Assembly: GCA_002104905.1 (NCBI GenBank)
Contig: MCFE01000131.1
Span: forward strand, 1 to 64,000
Origin: Basidiobolus meristosporus CBS 931.73
Lineage: Eukaryota > Basidiobolomycota > Basidiobolomycetes > Basidiobolales > Basidiobolaceae
Reading direction: 5' to 3'
Length of the DNA: 64,000 nt
The notes below the pieces were generated by a model. It did no database searches. It worked only from the letters and a program-made list of their open reading frames with translations, and was not told the DNA's origin. The stretch's first letter is position 1. Each line of letters opens with the position of its first letter. This document shows positions 21,930 through 33,650 of the stretch, in pieces. A program made the translations under genes and the position numbers.

Positions 21930-23318
21930 GCGCATCTGCACCTGACTGGTTTCACCGCGCACATCATACCTCGGTAACCAATCAGCGTCCGGTGGAGTGG
22001 GGCCACGTGAAGCAGCCCTCCAAATCGGGCCTCCTCGCTGAAGGATTTCTTCGGGCATGTGATGAAGTTTCTTCATTCCCCCCCATCAGGCAGATGCTGA
22101 GATCTGATGTGAACTTCACATGGGAGAAGGCCTGCCCGTGGAGTCATCGTGGCACATCCCCCTGCTCGCTGAATCCCGATGGAAAGTGTCTTGCGAGACA
22201 GCTCGCGTCACCCGGGCCCCATCCCTACTGGCCACCATGTCACAGGATGTACCAGTGACGGAGCCAGGCTCATCCAAATCAGATGGACGTTTGCTATCTA
22301 TCTACAGCGAATCCAGAGGGAGAGTGGCGTGATTCTCTAGGGGAGGGGATGGGAAGGGAAGCGATGGCTCCAGCTGGATCCTTATCGCCCATCGAATCCT
22401 CCCCCAATCCCCAAGCCAATGGGTCCGTGGCATCTCTGCTGACCAACCTCCGGGAATCCAAACGCAGTCCCGTAATGCATACTGTCCGACCATCTTGTGC
22501 CCATCTCCGGGATGGGTCGTCTCGTCAGAGCCATCCGCCACCGGGGAGTCCCATCGATGCTGTTGACAGGCTAGGGTCTCGTCCGTTGTCCCACCGCCGA
22601 TTCCTCTGCATCCCAAACGAACATGACCCATACCACCTGCGCGTAGCCTCCTAGCCGCCAGGCGCCTCAGGCGACCTTGCGTGAAGGAGACATGGCGGTG
22701 GACCGGGGGGGATAGATGCCGTCCGGTTGTGGTTCCTGATGGGCAACTCGGCTAAGCCCACCTATGGTAGATACGCTTCCCTAGGCTCCGCCCATCGCCA
22801 CCCGGCCCACCTCTTTAGCCGATCTTTGTCAGGGACATCCATCACCATCTAATCTACCCTCGTATCTGCATCCATGATGTACCCTGGATGTTGGCTGATC
22901 CCCCATCAGTGAGATCGATCACTTCCACTGCCTGTGGCCCAGGATTCTCCCAATGGAATGTTCTTACCATTCCGCATAGAGTCAGTTCACCAACAGGTGC
23001 ACATAAGCCGCCACTCACGATATTGAATCCCCACAAACACTTAGCTCCGGGCAGTCGCCTCCTCGCAGCAGTGTACTTGTTGTCCTTTGCAGCCAGGGGG
23101 CCTGACGGCCCAACAGGTCGCTGTCTGGTCTAGAAGGTCTTGGAACAAGGAACGTAGAGGAATCCAGCAATGCTCTCAAGGCACCTGTTCATTGGTGTTT
23201 GAGACCAAGTCAATAGTACTTTTGCGGTAGCCATTATTACCCCCAGACTTATAGCCTTACCATCTACTAATTAGACAACGGGATCTTCCTTCACCCGCAA
23301 CACCCATGTTTATCTTCG
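21930..23318. other. Gene-free GC-rich stretch
   Basis: Open frames exist (for example 22283-22654 plus) but show no domain, signal peptide or splice support. CpG is still common here, and the drop to CpG-poor transposon DNA occurs near 23.3 kb. Confidence 0.45.
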
Positions 23319-23343
23319 GTCTCCTAGCTCAGTAGTTGAGTGA
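23319..23343 (+). pseudogene. tRNA-like 5' fragment at the edge of the transposon block
   Basis: GTCTCCTAGCTCAGTAGTTG followed by AGTGA resembles the acceptor strand, box A and D arm of a tRNA. It stops where CpG-poor transposon sequence begins. The isotype cannot be assigned and no 3' half was found. Confidence 0.3.
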
Positions 23344-23579
23344 TTTCTTTTTGTACCTTCCACCTCCTTTTGCTGGATTCCAGAGTGCTACATTTCAATC
23401 CTACACAATGGAATATTCCAAAGAAGACTCACTGCAGACCCTCCACCCCAATCTATACATGGAGATCATCTGTCAAAGTGCAGAGCAACCACCAGACCTA
23501 TCCTAACAAGCTTTTGTTGCACTATTTGGTGTATTATGTGCCCCAAGTTCTTTCCCACAAAAAATACCTTACTGACTTG

Positions 23580-24110
23580 TGTTCCGCAATTCTTTTTTGA
23601 GCATTCAAACAAATGGGTGGCATCTTGACTGTGCCACTTGGAGCAACAGTAGCGCAGAAGGCAGAGGCTGAGGTGGTATAAGCACCCTTCTTTGAGTGCT
23701 CATCAACCTCAATGGAGAGCTGCTTAGCAGACCACACTTCAGCCACTTCTGAAAGTAGCTGTTGTATTGTTGATAGCTCTTCCAGGCCAATGTACAACCT
23801 GAAGAATTCTTGACTGACCATATCAATACTTGAAGGCAAGATTGCCCTGGCAAATTTTTCACAGAGTGGGACAATCTTTCACACTTTCCTGCACTCTGGC
23901 ACTATGGTGCAGCCATGGATGATTGTAGCAACCTCTGAAGAGGAGCCCACATCAATATTTAGATGTTTAAAATTGAGTATGTCAAGTTTGGTATCTAAAC
24001 ATGCCTCTATAAAGGAAATAGAAACAAGGTCTATTACATTTCAAAGTATAGTGTCAGATAGGACTTTGAAACAATCCGTATTGTTGGACAAATGGCTAGT
24101 GTCTGATTAA
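23580..24110 (-). pseudogene. Unidentified open-frame relic in the transposon block
   Basis: I do not recognise the protein. On the minus strand about 175 codons are open apart from one stop, with motifs such as LDILNFKHLNIDVG, CTIVPECRKV and LLSEVAEVWSAKQLSIEVDE. The stretch lacks CpG like the surrounding transposons, so it was probably part of a mobile element. A weaker continuation is seen at 24503-24285. No second copy was noticed in this window. Confidence 0.35.
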
Positions 24111-24621
24111 CCCAAAATCAGTAAAGACTCTGTACATATCACACAGGCCCAAGGGTTATGAGTTGTCATGCATGCTGACCATTCAGTATCTTGCAGCATA
24201 TCATGGTCAAAGCAATCTGAACAACATGAAGCTGCATAGTCAGGATCATTATGCATTTACAGACAGGATTGAGGATCTGCTGAGTCATTTGAATGCAGGG
24301 TGCTGATTCCTTCCAGCTTGAATAATAAGTATATGATGGCTTGCTACTTGTGAAGTTTGTGATACACCCAAACGCTTACTATCAGACAAAGGCTGTTCAA
24401 ACTTGCACTCTGTGTAACCACATACCAGACATATCAAAATATGGAAAATTGACATTTGAGTAGTCCTAAACTCTACTTCCCATAGGATCTTCTCACTCAG
24501 CACAAGTAGTATAGCACTAAAGAAAGTTTTTGTTTAAGAAAACATGAAAGCTGTCCCAATTTAACAGGAAACTATCCATTGAAGTCTAGGCATCATAATT
24601 AGGTGCCGTCAACTTATCCTT

Positions 24622-24840
24622 CCCCTATGAGAAATTATTGTAATGATCCCATCAAAAGGCCTTCACAAACTCAAAGTCCTGTGACTAAGAGGTACTGATC
24701 CTGTCAGGACACCATCCAGAGACAATTGAAAAATAATTGAACCCTAGATTTCACAAAAAACTTGGTCAAAATTTTTCATCACAACAATGTATAAGTGGCT
24801 TTTGATTGGTTCCCTGGCAATTTGCTTGCTTTTGGACCCT
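24622..24840 (+). repeat. Type 1 terminus of the two-gene transposon
   Basis: It starts CCCCTATGAGAAATTATTG and continues for about 200 bp (AGAGGTACTGATCC, CAGGACACCATCC). The same sequence recurs at 30139, and reversed at 33240-33394, 44390-44553 and 57318-57430, always downstream of the second gene when that gene is present. It therefore marks the element end on that side. Confidence 0.65.
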
Positions 24841-24953
24841 GGACACTCTATTGCCTCCTACATTTGTGTGCATAGATTGGCTATTGCCTCTTTTTCACAC
24901 TCCTTACTTCCTGACTCCATTGTTTCTCTTACTTTTCCTGCATGCAAATTGAT

Positions 24954-27690
24954 TTATTTCCATTGAAACTTCAGTTGTACCTCAATTGCCAATTGTATTG
25001 ACCTATAAAAGCCCCTATACCCTACACTAACATAAAGCTCAACCTCACACTCAACAAGTAACTCCATTAAAATCCACCACTCAATAAGTATCTCTGCTGT
25101 AATGCTCTGGTTCCACATCTTTGGCAGGAACCCAATGGCTTTATGCCACTGTTCATTCACTAGTTCCCACACATCCTGGTCTTCAGCCAGCATTGCAAGG
25201 TCTAACACCTCATCTGCCAGTCTTTGCAATAAACCCTTGCAATATTCATGTGCGCTTTCTTAGGCACTGTGGTGTTGTAGAGGTACTCCTGGGAGAAGCT
25301 ACACAACTCAAGGTGTATGAGGTGTCTGATGGGTGCAATAACCTCTGGGTCTAAACTGCTGGTGTCTTTGTCAGTATGTCTCTGTGGTAAAAGCTCCTGC
25401 TTCTCTAGCTTCCTAGGTGCTCCAAGTGTCTCCAAAGGCCTCTGTGTGTCCTGTGCACTACCTTGAAAAGCTCCTTGATGGCAGGTCTGAGATGTACTGT
25501 TGAAGACAGAGGCAGTGAGCAACTGCTAATCAATAAGGGAGAAGTGTTACTGATAGAAGGGATGATTTATTGATGAGGGATTGCTTTCCCTTAAGTACTT
25601 TTCCTGATTGCCAAGTGATTACTAATGACAAGGTTCTAGAAGATTCTAGGTATCAGTGGAGTTCTTGATGACATCACAATGAGCTAAAAATATGCCAAGA
25701 ATGTCCTGGAAGGTTCTAAAAGGCACAGCACATTCAACCAATCAGGAATCAGTAGTCGGAAACCTGTGCAACATATAAATACCATATATGGTATTGAAAT
25801 GGTAGGGATGGTAACACAGACCTAGGTCATGTGTCATGGGCACTGACACAGGTACTTGCCTTATATAGATACATCTACTGATCACAAAGCTGAATAACAT
25901 CTGGGATAACTAATGCTAATAACTAATCAGGGTAAACATCATATGGGGATAATACTGATAATATGGGCAATAGAAGAATGGGATAATACTGATAAGATAA
26001 AATATGGATAAGTATATCATAATGACTATATGAGTAAACTTGTCTGTGGGAGGTATGTTTACCCTACCACAGCGCTGCTTTTGAAGAAGTGCTCCAACCA
26101 CTTGGAGTGCCCATTAATGTTCCTAAGCTCCACTGAAGGCATTATGATAGTCTTTGAAGTTCTAAACATTGCAGCCTTGTCTGCCAGTGGAAATTCTTCT
26201 TGGGTGTGATGGGATCTAGTCTGTTCCAGGCTTGCAGTGTTAATTAGCAGGAACTGCAGTATTTTTTGCATGCTTCCCTGTCTCAGGCTAGGGTAGACAT
26301 TTTCCCCTTTACTTTTTCCTTTATCACTGCCAGGTCTTTCACTGCTACTTTGTCTGAGTGCTTCTTGTAATGAACTATGTTTTCTGCTGGATAAATTTTG
26401 CTCTGACACATCTGTTTTGGCCTGTCTGTCCCTTGCTGGCACTCTTCTGGCAACCTGATGTTTCTTTTCTGCTGGTTTCAAGCTCTCATCTGCAGTTGTG
26501 ACAGGTTCTTGTAAAAGCAGCTGGTTTTTATCACTTCCAGGTCCTTCACTGCTACTTTGACTGAGTGCTTCCTGAATAGTAATAAACTTTTTCCTTCATA
26601 AATGTTGCACTGGTGCATCTGTGTCTGCCTGCTTGTCCCTAATTGGCACTCTACCAGCTACCTGATGTCTCTTTGATGCTTGTCTGAAGCTTTTGGCCCT
26701 GCTTGTTATGGGCTTTTGAGGAAGCTGCTGGTTTTTAGCCATGGCACCCTTGTTATTCTGCCTTTGATAGTTTCTGCTATTCTTAAGATACTTTCTAAGC
26801 ATACAGTTGCTGGCCCAAAGTCCATTTGCCCACTTGAATCCAGGAAAATGCATGTGGAACAAGTCACATGTATTCTGCTTGGCCTTGAGTTCCTGATGGT
26901 CCCATGGTATGCCAGCCTCAAGGAGATTGCATGCTAGACTTCTTATGGCTTCTTCAATATTAGCCCACTCTTCATTATTGCACTCAACAGCTTCATGGAT
27001 CTTCAATGTCTTTTAACTTTTAGGCCTAGGTATAAACACCCCATTCACTCCCTCCCATGCTGTGATAGGTTTTTTTGTGGGCTATATCTTTGGGCACTGT
27101 TGTTGTGCTTCAAAAACTGTACAGTGTTCCTCTGCTGTTACATTGGGAAATGGCTCAACTATTGGCTGTGACATTGAGCTACTTGAGTTCCTACTTTGCA
27201 GCAAAGATACTGCTTTCTCTACTTGGGATATTGATTGCTCTGCATGTATTATCCACTCAACCTGTTTCTGGACTATTTCCTGATTTCTCTGGGCCATTGC
27301 ATCTATCCTATCAGACACTGCACCTGATTGCTTCATTAATGCTTTGGTATGAGCTGACAACATATTTACTAATATGGGTAGTGTTGATGTTATGATGGCT
27401 ATTTCCTGCTCTTCAACTGAGGGTACAGTGCTGGATACATTCTCATCTGCCAGAGCATAATAGTCAGCTTGTGGCTCTGCAGAGATTCTCAACTGCCTAC
27501 TTGACTGAGAGCCTGAGGGGTACACATTATTACCTTCAGTAGGCACACTATCAACAAGGTCTTTTTTGAATGTAGCCCTGCTTGTTGCACTGAATGTCAA
27601 AGCAAGCTGTTGTCCAGCTGTTCTTCTGTTGCCATCAGTAGAGGGGTTTGATTGCAAACCAGGCAACATTGCTTCATTTTTTGAGGGCAC
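24954..27690 (-). pseudogene. Second gene of the two-gene transposon, copy 1
   Basis: The function is unknown. Read on the minus strand in several frames, the parts are: an N-terminal region (27690-27082) with a coiled coil (MLSAHTKALMKQ, DAMAQRNQEIVQKQ); a middle part (27006-26596) with IPWDHQELKAKQNTCDLF and LKNSRNYQRQ; two tandem copies of a ~58-residue module (HQVAGRVPIRDKQADTD and HQVARRVPARDRQAKTD, each followed by SSSE and PGSDK); then HFFKSSA; and a C-terminal part (25260-24954) with DEVLDLA and EDQDVWE. A retroelement piece (25263-26074) splits it between HFFKSS and the C-terminal domain. The start aligns with the ATG of copy 2 but is now GTG. It is head-to-head with a transposase 159 bp away. 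By position it may play the role of TNPA in CACTA elements, which is inference. Confidence 0.65.
25498..26071 (-). repeat. LTR-like repeat inserted in the second gene
   Basis: This ~574-bp sequence has TG..CA ends on the minus strand (TGTGGTAGGG to TTCAACA). It includes an AATAAA-like segment (CATCAATAAATCATC) and shares long stretches with 39050-39640 and 34050-34400. About 235 bp of unidentified internal sequence (25263-25497) goes with it. Its superfamily is not resolved. Confidence 0.45.
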
Positions 27691-27849
27691 AAATATGGAA
27701 GTAAGTCAAACCAAAGGGGAAATAGTGTTACATATATGTGTGTATGTGGTGCCACAACTTTATTTAAAATGTTTATTATGGTGGGTCATCATTGAATCTT
27801 ACATTCATGTTGGTGCAATGTCCCAAATACAAGAATGTCTTAAACTCAC
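27691..27849. promoter_or_regulatory. Divergent promoter region between the two transposon genes
   Basis: A 159-bp gap separates the second gene (minus, start 27690) from the transposase (plus, ATG 27850). The matching gap in copy 2 (40218-40376) is also 159 bp. It holds AT-rich motifs (ACTTTATTTAAAATG, TACATATATGTG) that could serve as promoters in both directions. Confidence 0.5.
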
Positions 27850-30112
27850 ATGAGTATTGACCAAAAAGTGATACACAAGTGTTACATTGTTGAGGGTCAA
27901 ACCGTTTGCCCAATGGACAAGACTACTTTGATTCAACACTGTAAGAGAAGAGAAAAAGACCATGTGGCTATTGTAGCAAGCCTCTCAGCCATGAAGCCCA
28001 CAGACAGCATAGAAAGTACAACAAGGATCATGGCCAGTGTTTTGCCACACAAACCATATTTAACCATTCATAAGTCACTACTGTACCAACATTATTATGC
28101 TGGCCAGTTGGTACTTTTATATTGGCACCTAGCCATCTTTGTCACCTTGCGCAAACTGAGCTGGATGAGTTTGTGATGCCTTTAAGCTCCCCTCAGCCTT
28201 CTGAACTTGGTGTGCAGAGTAATAGCTCTGACAAAGAAGGTTCACTGATGGATTGTCAGCCTATCTCCACTAACAACAGTACCATGTATGAGCCCAGTCA
28301 AATCACTATATGCAATGAGACAACACCTGTTGAAACAAGTGCCAAGGATACTTTACAGAGCCAGGTGAGCCCAGTGATCCATCTACTGATGAATGATGTA
28401 ATGTTGTGGCTAGAGAAGTGGCGTGTTTCCACTAATATCAGTAATAAGGGCTTTGAGTATTTATTACTACTTCTTGCCAAAATCATACCCGGATGCTACT
28501 TACCATGTACAAGTTTCAAGTGGACAATGGTCATGTGGCTGGCAACATATGACACAGTGACTGTCCTGATTCCAGCATGTGTTAACAGTTGCATGGCATT
28601 CACATTAAAAATGCTGCCATTGTAAGGTGTTCAAGTTGTCAGGAATCCATCACCATTGAAGAAAAACATTGTTCACACTCTGGATATATTCCAGTCATAC
28701 CCTGTCTGAGGAAGCTGATGTAGTCCAACAAATATTGCAAAGCTATATGGTACCACACTCAGTATCAATAAAGCGCAAAACTATCCAATATATCTAATGA
28801 CAAACATTACAAACAGCTAAGAAGCAAGGGCTACTTTGAAGGTATGCATAACCATGCCTTTGCCTTAGCACTTGATGAATTCTCATTAAACAGGCACCCT
28901 ACCAGCAAATCCTGCTGGCCACTGATTCTCATTAATCTGAATCTGCCACCCATCTTACGGTATCAGAGCAATAATCTGATGGTAGTCTCACTGGTATCTG
29001 GGCCTAAATCACTGTCCAACCTGGATAGCTACCTGTATCCATTGCTAGATGAATTTTGTATGCTTTCCAGCAGGATAACAGTAAGTGCTTATTATGTAAA
29101 AGTGCATATCATTATCAATGAGATACCCTTGGTACTTCACACAGGCTTATTATTCATACTCATATACAACAATAAAATGCAAAGACTGGATGTACTGGAT
29201 ATGTATTTAATCAAGTGGTGTTCTGATGCCATTCCTACCAAGAGTATATTTAAAGCATTGGGGTCATATGCAAGCATTGTAGGAATATTTATCAGAAGCA
29301 GATCACCAATGCCAGCTTGATGCATCTACACTGGTTGTGTGAGGAGTTTGTAACAGGATTTGAGTGGCTACACTACAAACATAAAGCTGAAAGTGTAGGT
29401 CTCTGCTGCTACTGTATCCATTCTCTACTCCATCTTGCTTGGTGTGTGGAGAATATTGGGCCTTGTTTTACCATTTGTAAGTTTCCTATGGTGCAGATGT
29501 GTGGGGAGATAGGAGGACAAGTCAAGTTGCAGGTACTACCATATCCCAATCTCATCAAGAAAATTGCCTTCAAATCCATGATGGATGTGATGAGTTAACA
29601 TATGGAGGACAGCCAGGAAGAGTTGGAAAATACTAAGGACAGATGGGCACATGATGACAACCATGCCTATGGCATTAAGAAGCTAGGCAGCCCCAATGCA
29701 TGGATAATCAGTTAAGTAATGCAAAGTTGGGTTGGGTGCAACAAACAACTAGTTTTTATTAGGAAAACTCTACCAAGGTAGGCTGGATTTCTTACGGCCA
29801 CAAGCCAACTTCTGCACCATTCAATATGGAATTCACACAAGCAAGAGCCTCAGTGCACCTATAAGGGGGAATGGAATCCAGCAGGGAGAAGGAATATCTT
29901 GGCTATATACCAAGAAGTTCTTTGAGGATATTCAGGAGGTATTCATGGCAGAAGTGGCAACAACCAAGCATATGTTTGCAAGATGTATATGTTACCAGCA
30001 GTACAAGGTACATGGCAACTTTGCAAGTAACACACTAAAAAGCCGTAAAGTTGAGGTGCTAGAAGTATGTCAATTGCAGCAGGGTGTGCATGTTTGTAGA
30101 GGTTAGTAAGCA
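27850..30112 (+). pseudogene. Tnp2/CACTA-type transposase, copy 1
   Basis: This is the best-preserved copy, read in three frames. It starts MSIDQKVIHKCYIVEG with a Cys/His cluster (27880-27970). A conserved N-terminal block follows (28370-28610: NDVMLWLEKW, FEYLLLLLAKIIPGCYLP, IPACVNSCMAFT). The core block at 28844-29320 reads DEFSLN, SCWPLILINLNLPPILRYQS, VVSLVSGPKSLSNLDSYLYP and LLDEF, the hallmark of the Tnp2 family. The C-terminal block at 29317-29720 has IHSLLHLAW, GPCFTICKFPMVQMCGE and LQVLPYPNLI. The core order and spacing fit Tnp2 transposases of CACTA/EnSpm-like elements in fungi. Frameshifts near 28625 and 29320 inactivate it. Confidence 0.75.
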
Positions 30113-30138
30113 GGAGGTCATAGGCTTTTTTGATTCAA

Positions 30139-30507
30139 ACCCCCATGAAGAAATAGTGAGATAATCTCATCAAAAGGCCATCACAAAATTGAAGTCCCAT
30201 TACTAAGAGGTACTGATCCAGTCAGGACACTGTCCAGAGACCATTGAGAAATAATTGCACCCCTAATTTCACAAAAAACATGATCAAAATTTTCATCACA
30301 ACAGTATGTAAGTGGTTTTTGATTGGCACCAATTAAACCCTGTCAAGTTTTATAACTTTATTTGGCAGTAAATCAGCAATACACCATTGTGATCCCTTCA
30401 TAAGATTATTATGAGGGTCACTAATTTTAGCTGGCAGTATTATGATGGTCTCCAAGCAAGACCCTGATGGCTGATCTGGATTGGATCTATCTGCAGGACT
30501 AAATTAT
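30139..30507. mobile_element. Miniature derivative of the two-gene transposon (about 370 bp)
   Basis: The left end (CCCCCATGAAGAAATAG) is type 1 and the right end (reverse of CCCCCTGTGAAAAATAATTT) is type 2, with about 185 bp of each subterminal region joined directly and no coding sequence. It may be a MITE formed by internal deletion, or a junction of two element ends. The left flank is the transposase tail and the right flank is a second-gene fragment, so no simple target duplication is visible. Confidence 0.5.
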
Positions 30508-31036
30508 TTTTCACAGGGGGCCCAGAAAAATCATGAAATAGCCCACAAACAGGATGAGGGGATAAAAGGTGTAGAGCAATTAATGCCCATATATTTTTAT
30601 TTCTCAAAGGGTTCATAATGAACTCCAAGAAAACATTTTGAGAAATGGCCTGTAGAATGTGAGACTTGTCTTGTTGGAGAATCTCTTGTTGATCTGTGGG
30701 TACCATTAGGGCCCTAGGCAGACAGAAAGGCAAGACAGGCCAGCAATTGGTCACAGATAGTGGAGCAAAGCCCCACATCATCTTCTAAATCAGTCATGGA
30801 ACTAGAATCTTTATGTTGAAGGATATCTATTTGGCACTTTTTTTGGGATCAACAATGTGCATGGTGTGTACAAGCTCACAACAACTGATGTTGGTCATTT
30901 GATGCTCAGTTCTCATGGCCACATATATCTAGCTTCTAGGGTCTGTAGCATGCTGCAAATATGCATGGGGCTGTGTTGGTCTGCTGATGCTATCTGGCAC
31001 TCAAAGTGCTTTGTATAGGCTTTACTTTCAGATTAA
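30508..31036 (+). pseudogene. Second-gene fragment followed by foldback-related sequence
   Basis: 30508-30620 resembles the coiled-coil part of the second gene (GAAAAATCATGAAATAG, compare 40780-40800). From about 30800 the sequence resembles one arm of the foldback element at 36145-36877 (CTATCTGGCACTC, AGTGCTTTGTATAGG). Both are decayed. Confidence 0.45.
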
Positions 31037-33394
31037 ACCTTATAAAAAAATTTAATCCTGAGGGTGGATCCAATTCAGATCAGCCATCAGGATCCCTTCA
31101 GGACACCATAATAGTACTAGCAGCTTTAAATTAATGACCCTCTTCATAATCTTATGATGGGATCATGATAGCATTTAGATGATTTTACCGCCAAATAAAG
31201 TTAAAAACATTATGGTGTTTAAGCAGTGTTTTGCCAGGGGTGGCATGGCATTGTTGCAGTCTTAGTGCCCTTTACAACTATATGGGCGCATTTAACCAGC
31301 CAGTATATCCAATTGCCTTATATAGCAACAAACATGACAGTGTTTTGATGGCCTTGTAGCAAGCCTCTAATGGTATCATTTTGGCAGTATAGAGGCCTAC
31401 AGCTAGTTCTGTATAATGTTACTGTTTCAATCTAGCAAATGATATTTTCTTTTTTTACCTCCCCTTGGGTTATTTATATATTCCACTGTAGAATCACCCC
31501 TCTCTACTTGCTGACCCACTACTACCTTGGGTATCTTGCATATTGTTCAAATTAAAAAAAAACAATGGCCTCCTGCTTACTAACCTCTACAAATGTGCAC
31601 ACCTATTCAAATTGACATACTTATATCACCTCAGGTTTATGGCTTTTTAATGTGACACTTGCAAAATTGCCATATACCTTATATTGCTGGTAACATATAC
31701 ATCTTGCAAACATATTCTTGGTTGCCACTCATTCTGCCATGATTTCCTCCGGAATATGGGCAAAGAGCTTTTTGGTATTTAGCCAATGTATTCCTTCTCC
31801 CAGCTGGATTCTAGTCCCCCTTGCAGGTGTGCTCTGGCTCTTATTTATGTGAATTTTGTACTGAATGGTGCAGAAACTGGCTTGTGACCAAGAGGAACCT
31901 GGCATACTTTGGTAGAGCTTCCCTAATAGAAGTTAGTTGCTTGTTGTACCCAACCCAACCTTGTGACACTCAACTGATTACCCACACATTGGGGCTGCTT
32001 AGCTTCTTGATGCTGTAGGCATAGGTGTCACCATCTGCACCCCTGTCCTTGGTATTTTTCAACTCTTCCTGGCTGTCTCCCATGTGCCAACTCATCACAT
32101 CCATGGTGGACTTGAGGGTAATATTCTTGATGAGATTTGGATATGATGATACCTGCAACTTGACTTGTCTTCCTATCTACCAACACATCTGCTCCATAGG
32201 AAACTCCCACAAGGAGAAGCAAGGCCCATATTCTCAACACATCAAGCAAGATGGAGTAGCAAGTGGTTACAGTAGCGGCAGAGATCTATTTGTTCACCTT
32301 ATGTCTGTAGTATAGCCACTCAATTCCCATCACAAACTCCTTGCACAAAAGTTGCAAATGTGTCAAGATGGCATTAGTGAGCTGTTTCTGGATAAATATT
32401 CCTACCATGTCCACATGTGACAAAAAAAAGCAGCAGTTCTTGCCAATTAACACAGTAAGCCCGGAACAGATAGAATCCCATCATAGCCAAGAAGAATGAC
32501 CACCAAGAGATTGGCTGTCATTGCATGAGTTGGCAGCACAGCCAGTTGAGCTACACTACAGTGGGGTAGATGAGTTTGCAGAGAGGAGCAATTTATCTAC
32601 CACAGCCTCCACAGCTTCCATTGTTGACTAAGTGGAGATCCCACTGACAGACAAAGTAACAATGATAAAAACTCAAAAGGTTATTACAATGCCTTCAGTG
32701 GAATATTGGAACATTACTAGGCACACCAAGAGGGTGCAGCACTTCTTCAAGAGCAGTACTCAAGAAAGCGCACTTGAGCATTACAAGGATTTATTGCAAA
32801 GACTTCCAGATGAGGTGCTAGACCTTGCAGTGCTGGCTGAAGACCAGGACATATGGGAACCAGTGAATGAACAGCAGCATAAAGCCATAGAGTGCCTGCT
32901 AAAGTCATGGAAACAGAGCATTACAGCAGAAATACTAATTGAGTGGTGGAAATTAATGTTGTTACTTGTTAAGTGTGGGGTTGGGCTTTATGTTAGTCCA
33001 GGGTATAGGGACTTCTATAGGTTGATACAATTGGCAATTGACATACAACTGAAGCTTCAATGGAAATAAATCAAATTGTATGCATGAAAAGTAAGAGAAA
33101 CAGTTGAGTTAGGAAGTAAGCAGAGTGAAAGAGTGGCAATAGCCAATCAATGCATACAAATGTTGGAGGTGATAGAGTGTCTGGAAACAGAAAGTGATAG
33201 AATTGGCAGAGAACAATCAATAGCCACTTTTGTACTGTTGTGATTAAAAATTGACCAGGTTTTTGTGAAATCTGGGGTGCAATTATCTTTCATGGTCTTT
33301 GCAAGGTGTGCTGATGAATTAATACCTCTTAGTCACAGGACTTTCAATTTGTGAAGGCCTTCTGACAGGTTCATCATAATAACTTTTCATAGGG
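31037..33394. mobile_element. Internally deleted two-gene transposon
   Basis: The left end CCTTATAAAAAAATTT (type 2) is followed by its subterminal region and the C-terminal third of the transposase on the minus strand (31560-32420). It is fused directly to the C-terminal third of the second gene on the plus strand (32430-33069), then the reversed type 1 end (33240-33394, ending TTTTCATAGGG). The head-to-head N-terminal halves and the promoter are gone. The result is a non-autonomous derivative about 2.36 kb long with both termini. Confidence 0.6.
32430..33069 (+). pseudogene. Second gene, C-terminal domain (best-preserved copy)
   Basis: The frame is open from 32632 to 33069 and gives the clearest view of the C-terminal domain: HFFKSSTQESALEHYKDLL, DEVLDLAVLAEDQDIWE, ITAEILIEWWKLMLLLVKC and GYRDFYRLIQLAIDIQLK, ending QWK and stop. 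It looks helical, with many Leu/Glu and no Cys/His cluster. No known domain was recognised. The upstream part of the gene is missing. Confidence 0.6.
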
Positions 33395-33650
33395 CATACT
33401 CTTGATAGGAATGACTTAAGAAGGCCACTTGCATAAATACATATCCAGTTCATCCAGTACTTGCATTTGTGTTGTTGCATATGCATATGAATATTGTTTG
33501 GAGCCTATGAGAAGTACTTATGTAGCATATACTGTGTAATAACTTGTTAATTCCTTCAGACTTCTCCACTATCTCAAAGGGCTTATTCAGCCTGAAATGC
33601 CCCTTGTACAACTTGGCCATTAGTATGGGGATATTGTTGAAATGCATGTG
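33395..33650 (-). pseudogene. Transposase fragment
   Basis: The minus strand matches part of the transposase after the core block (compare 29220-29250 and 37340-37560), with a 65-codon frame containing HFRLNKPFEIVEKSEGI. It is cut on the left by the deleted element ending at 33394 and on the right by a type 2 end. Confidence 0.5.

Noticed and set aside
22283-22654. 123-codon plus-strand frame
   Set aside because: It is overlapped by an antisense frame of similar length and shows no domain.
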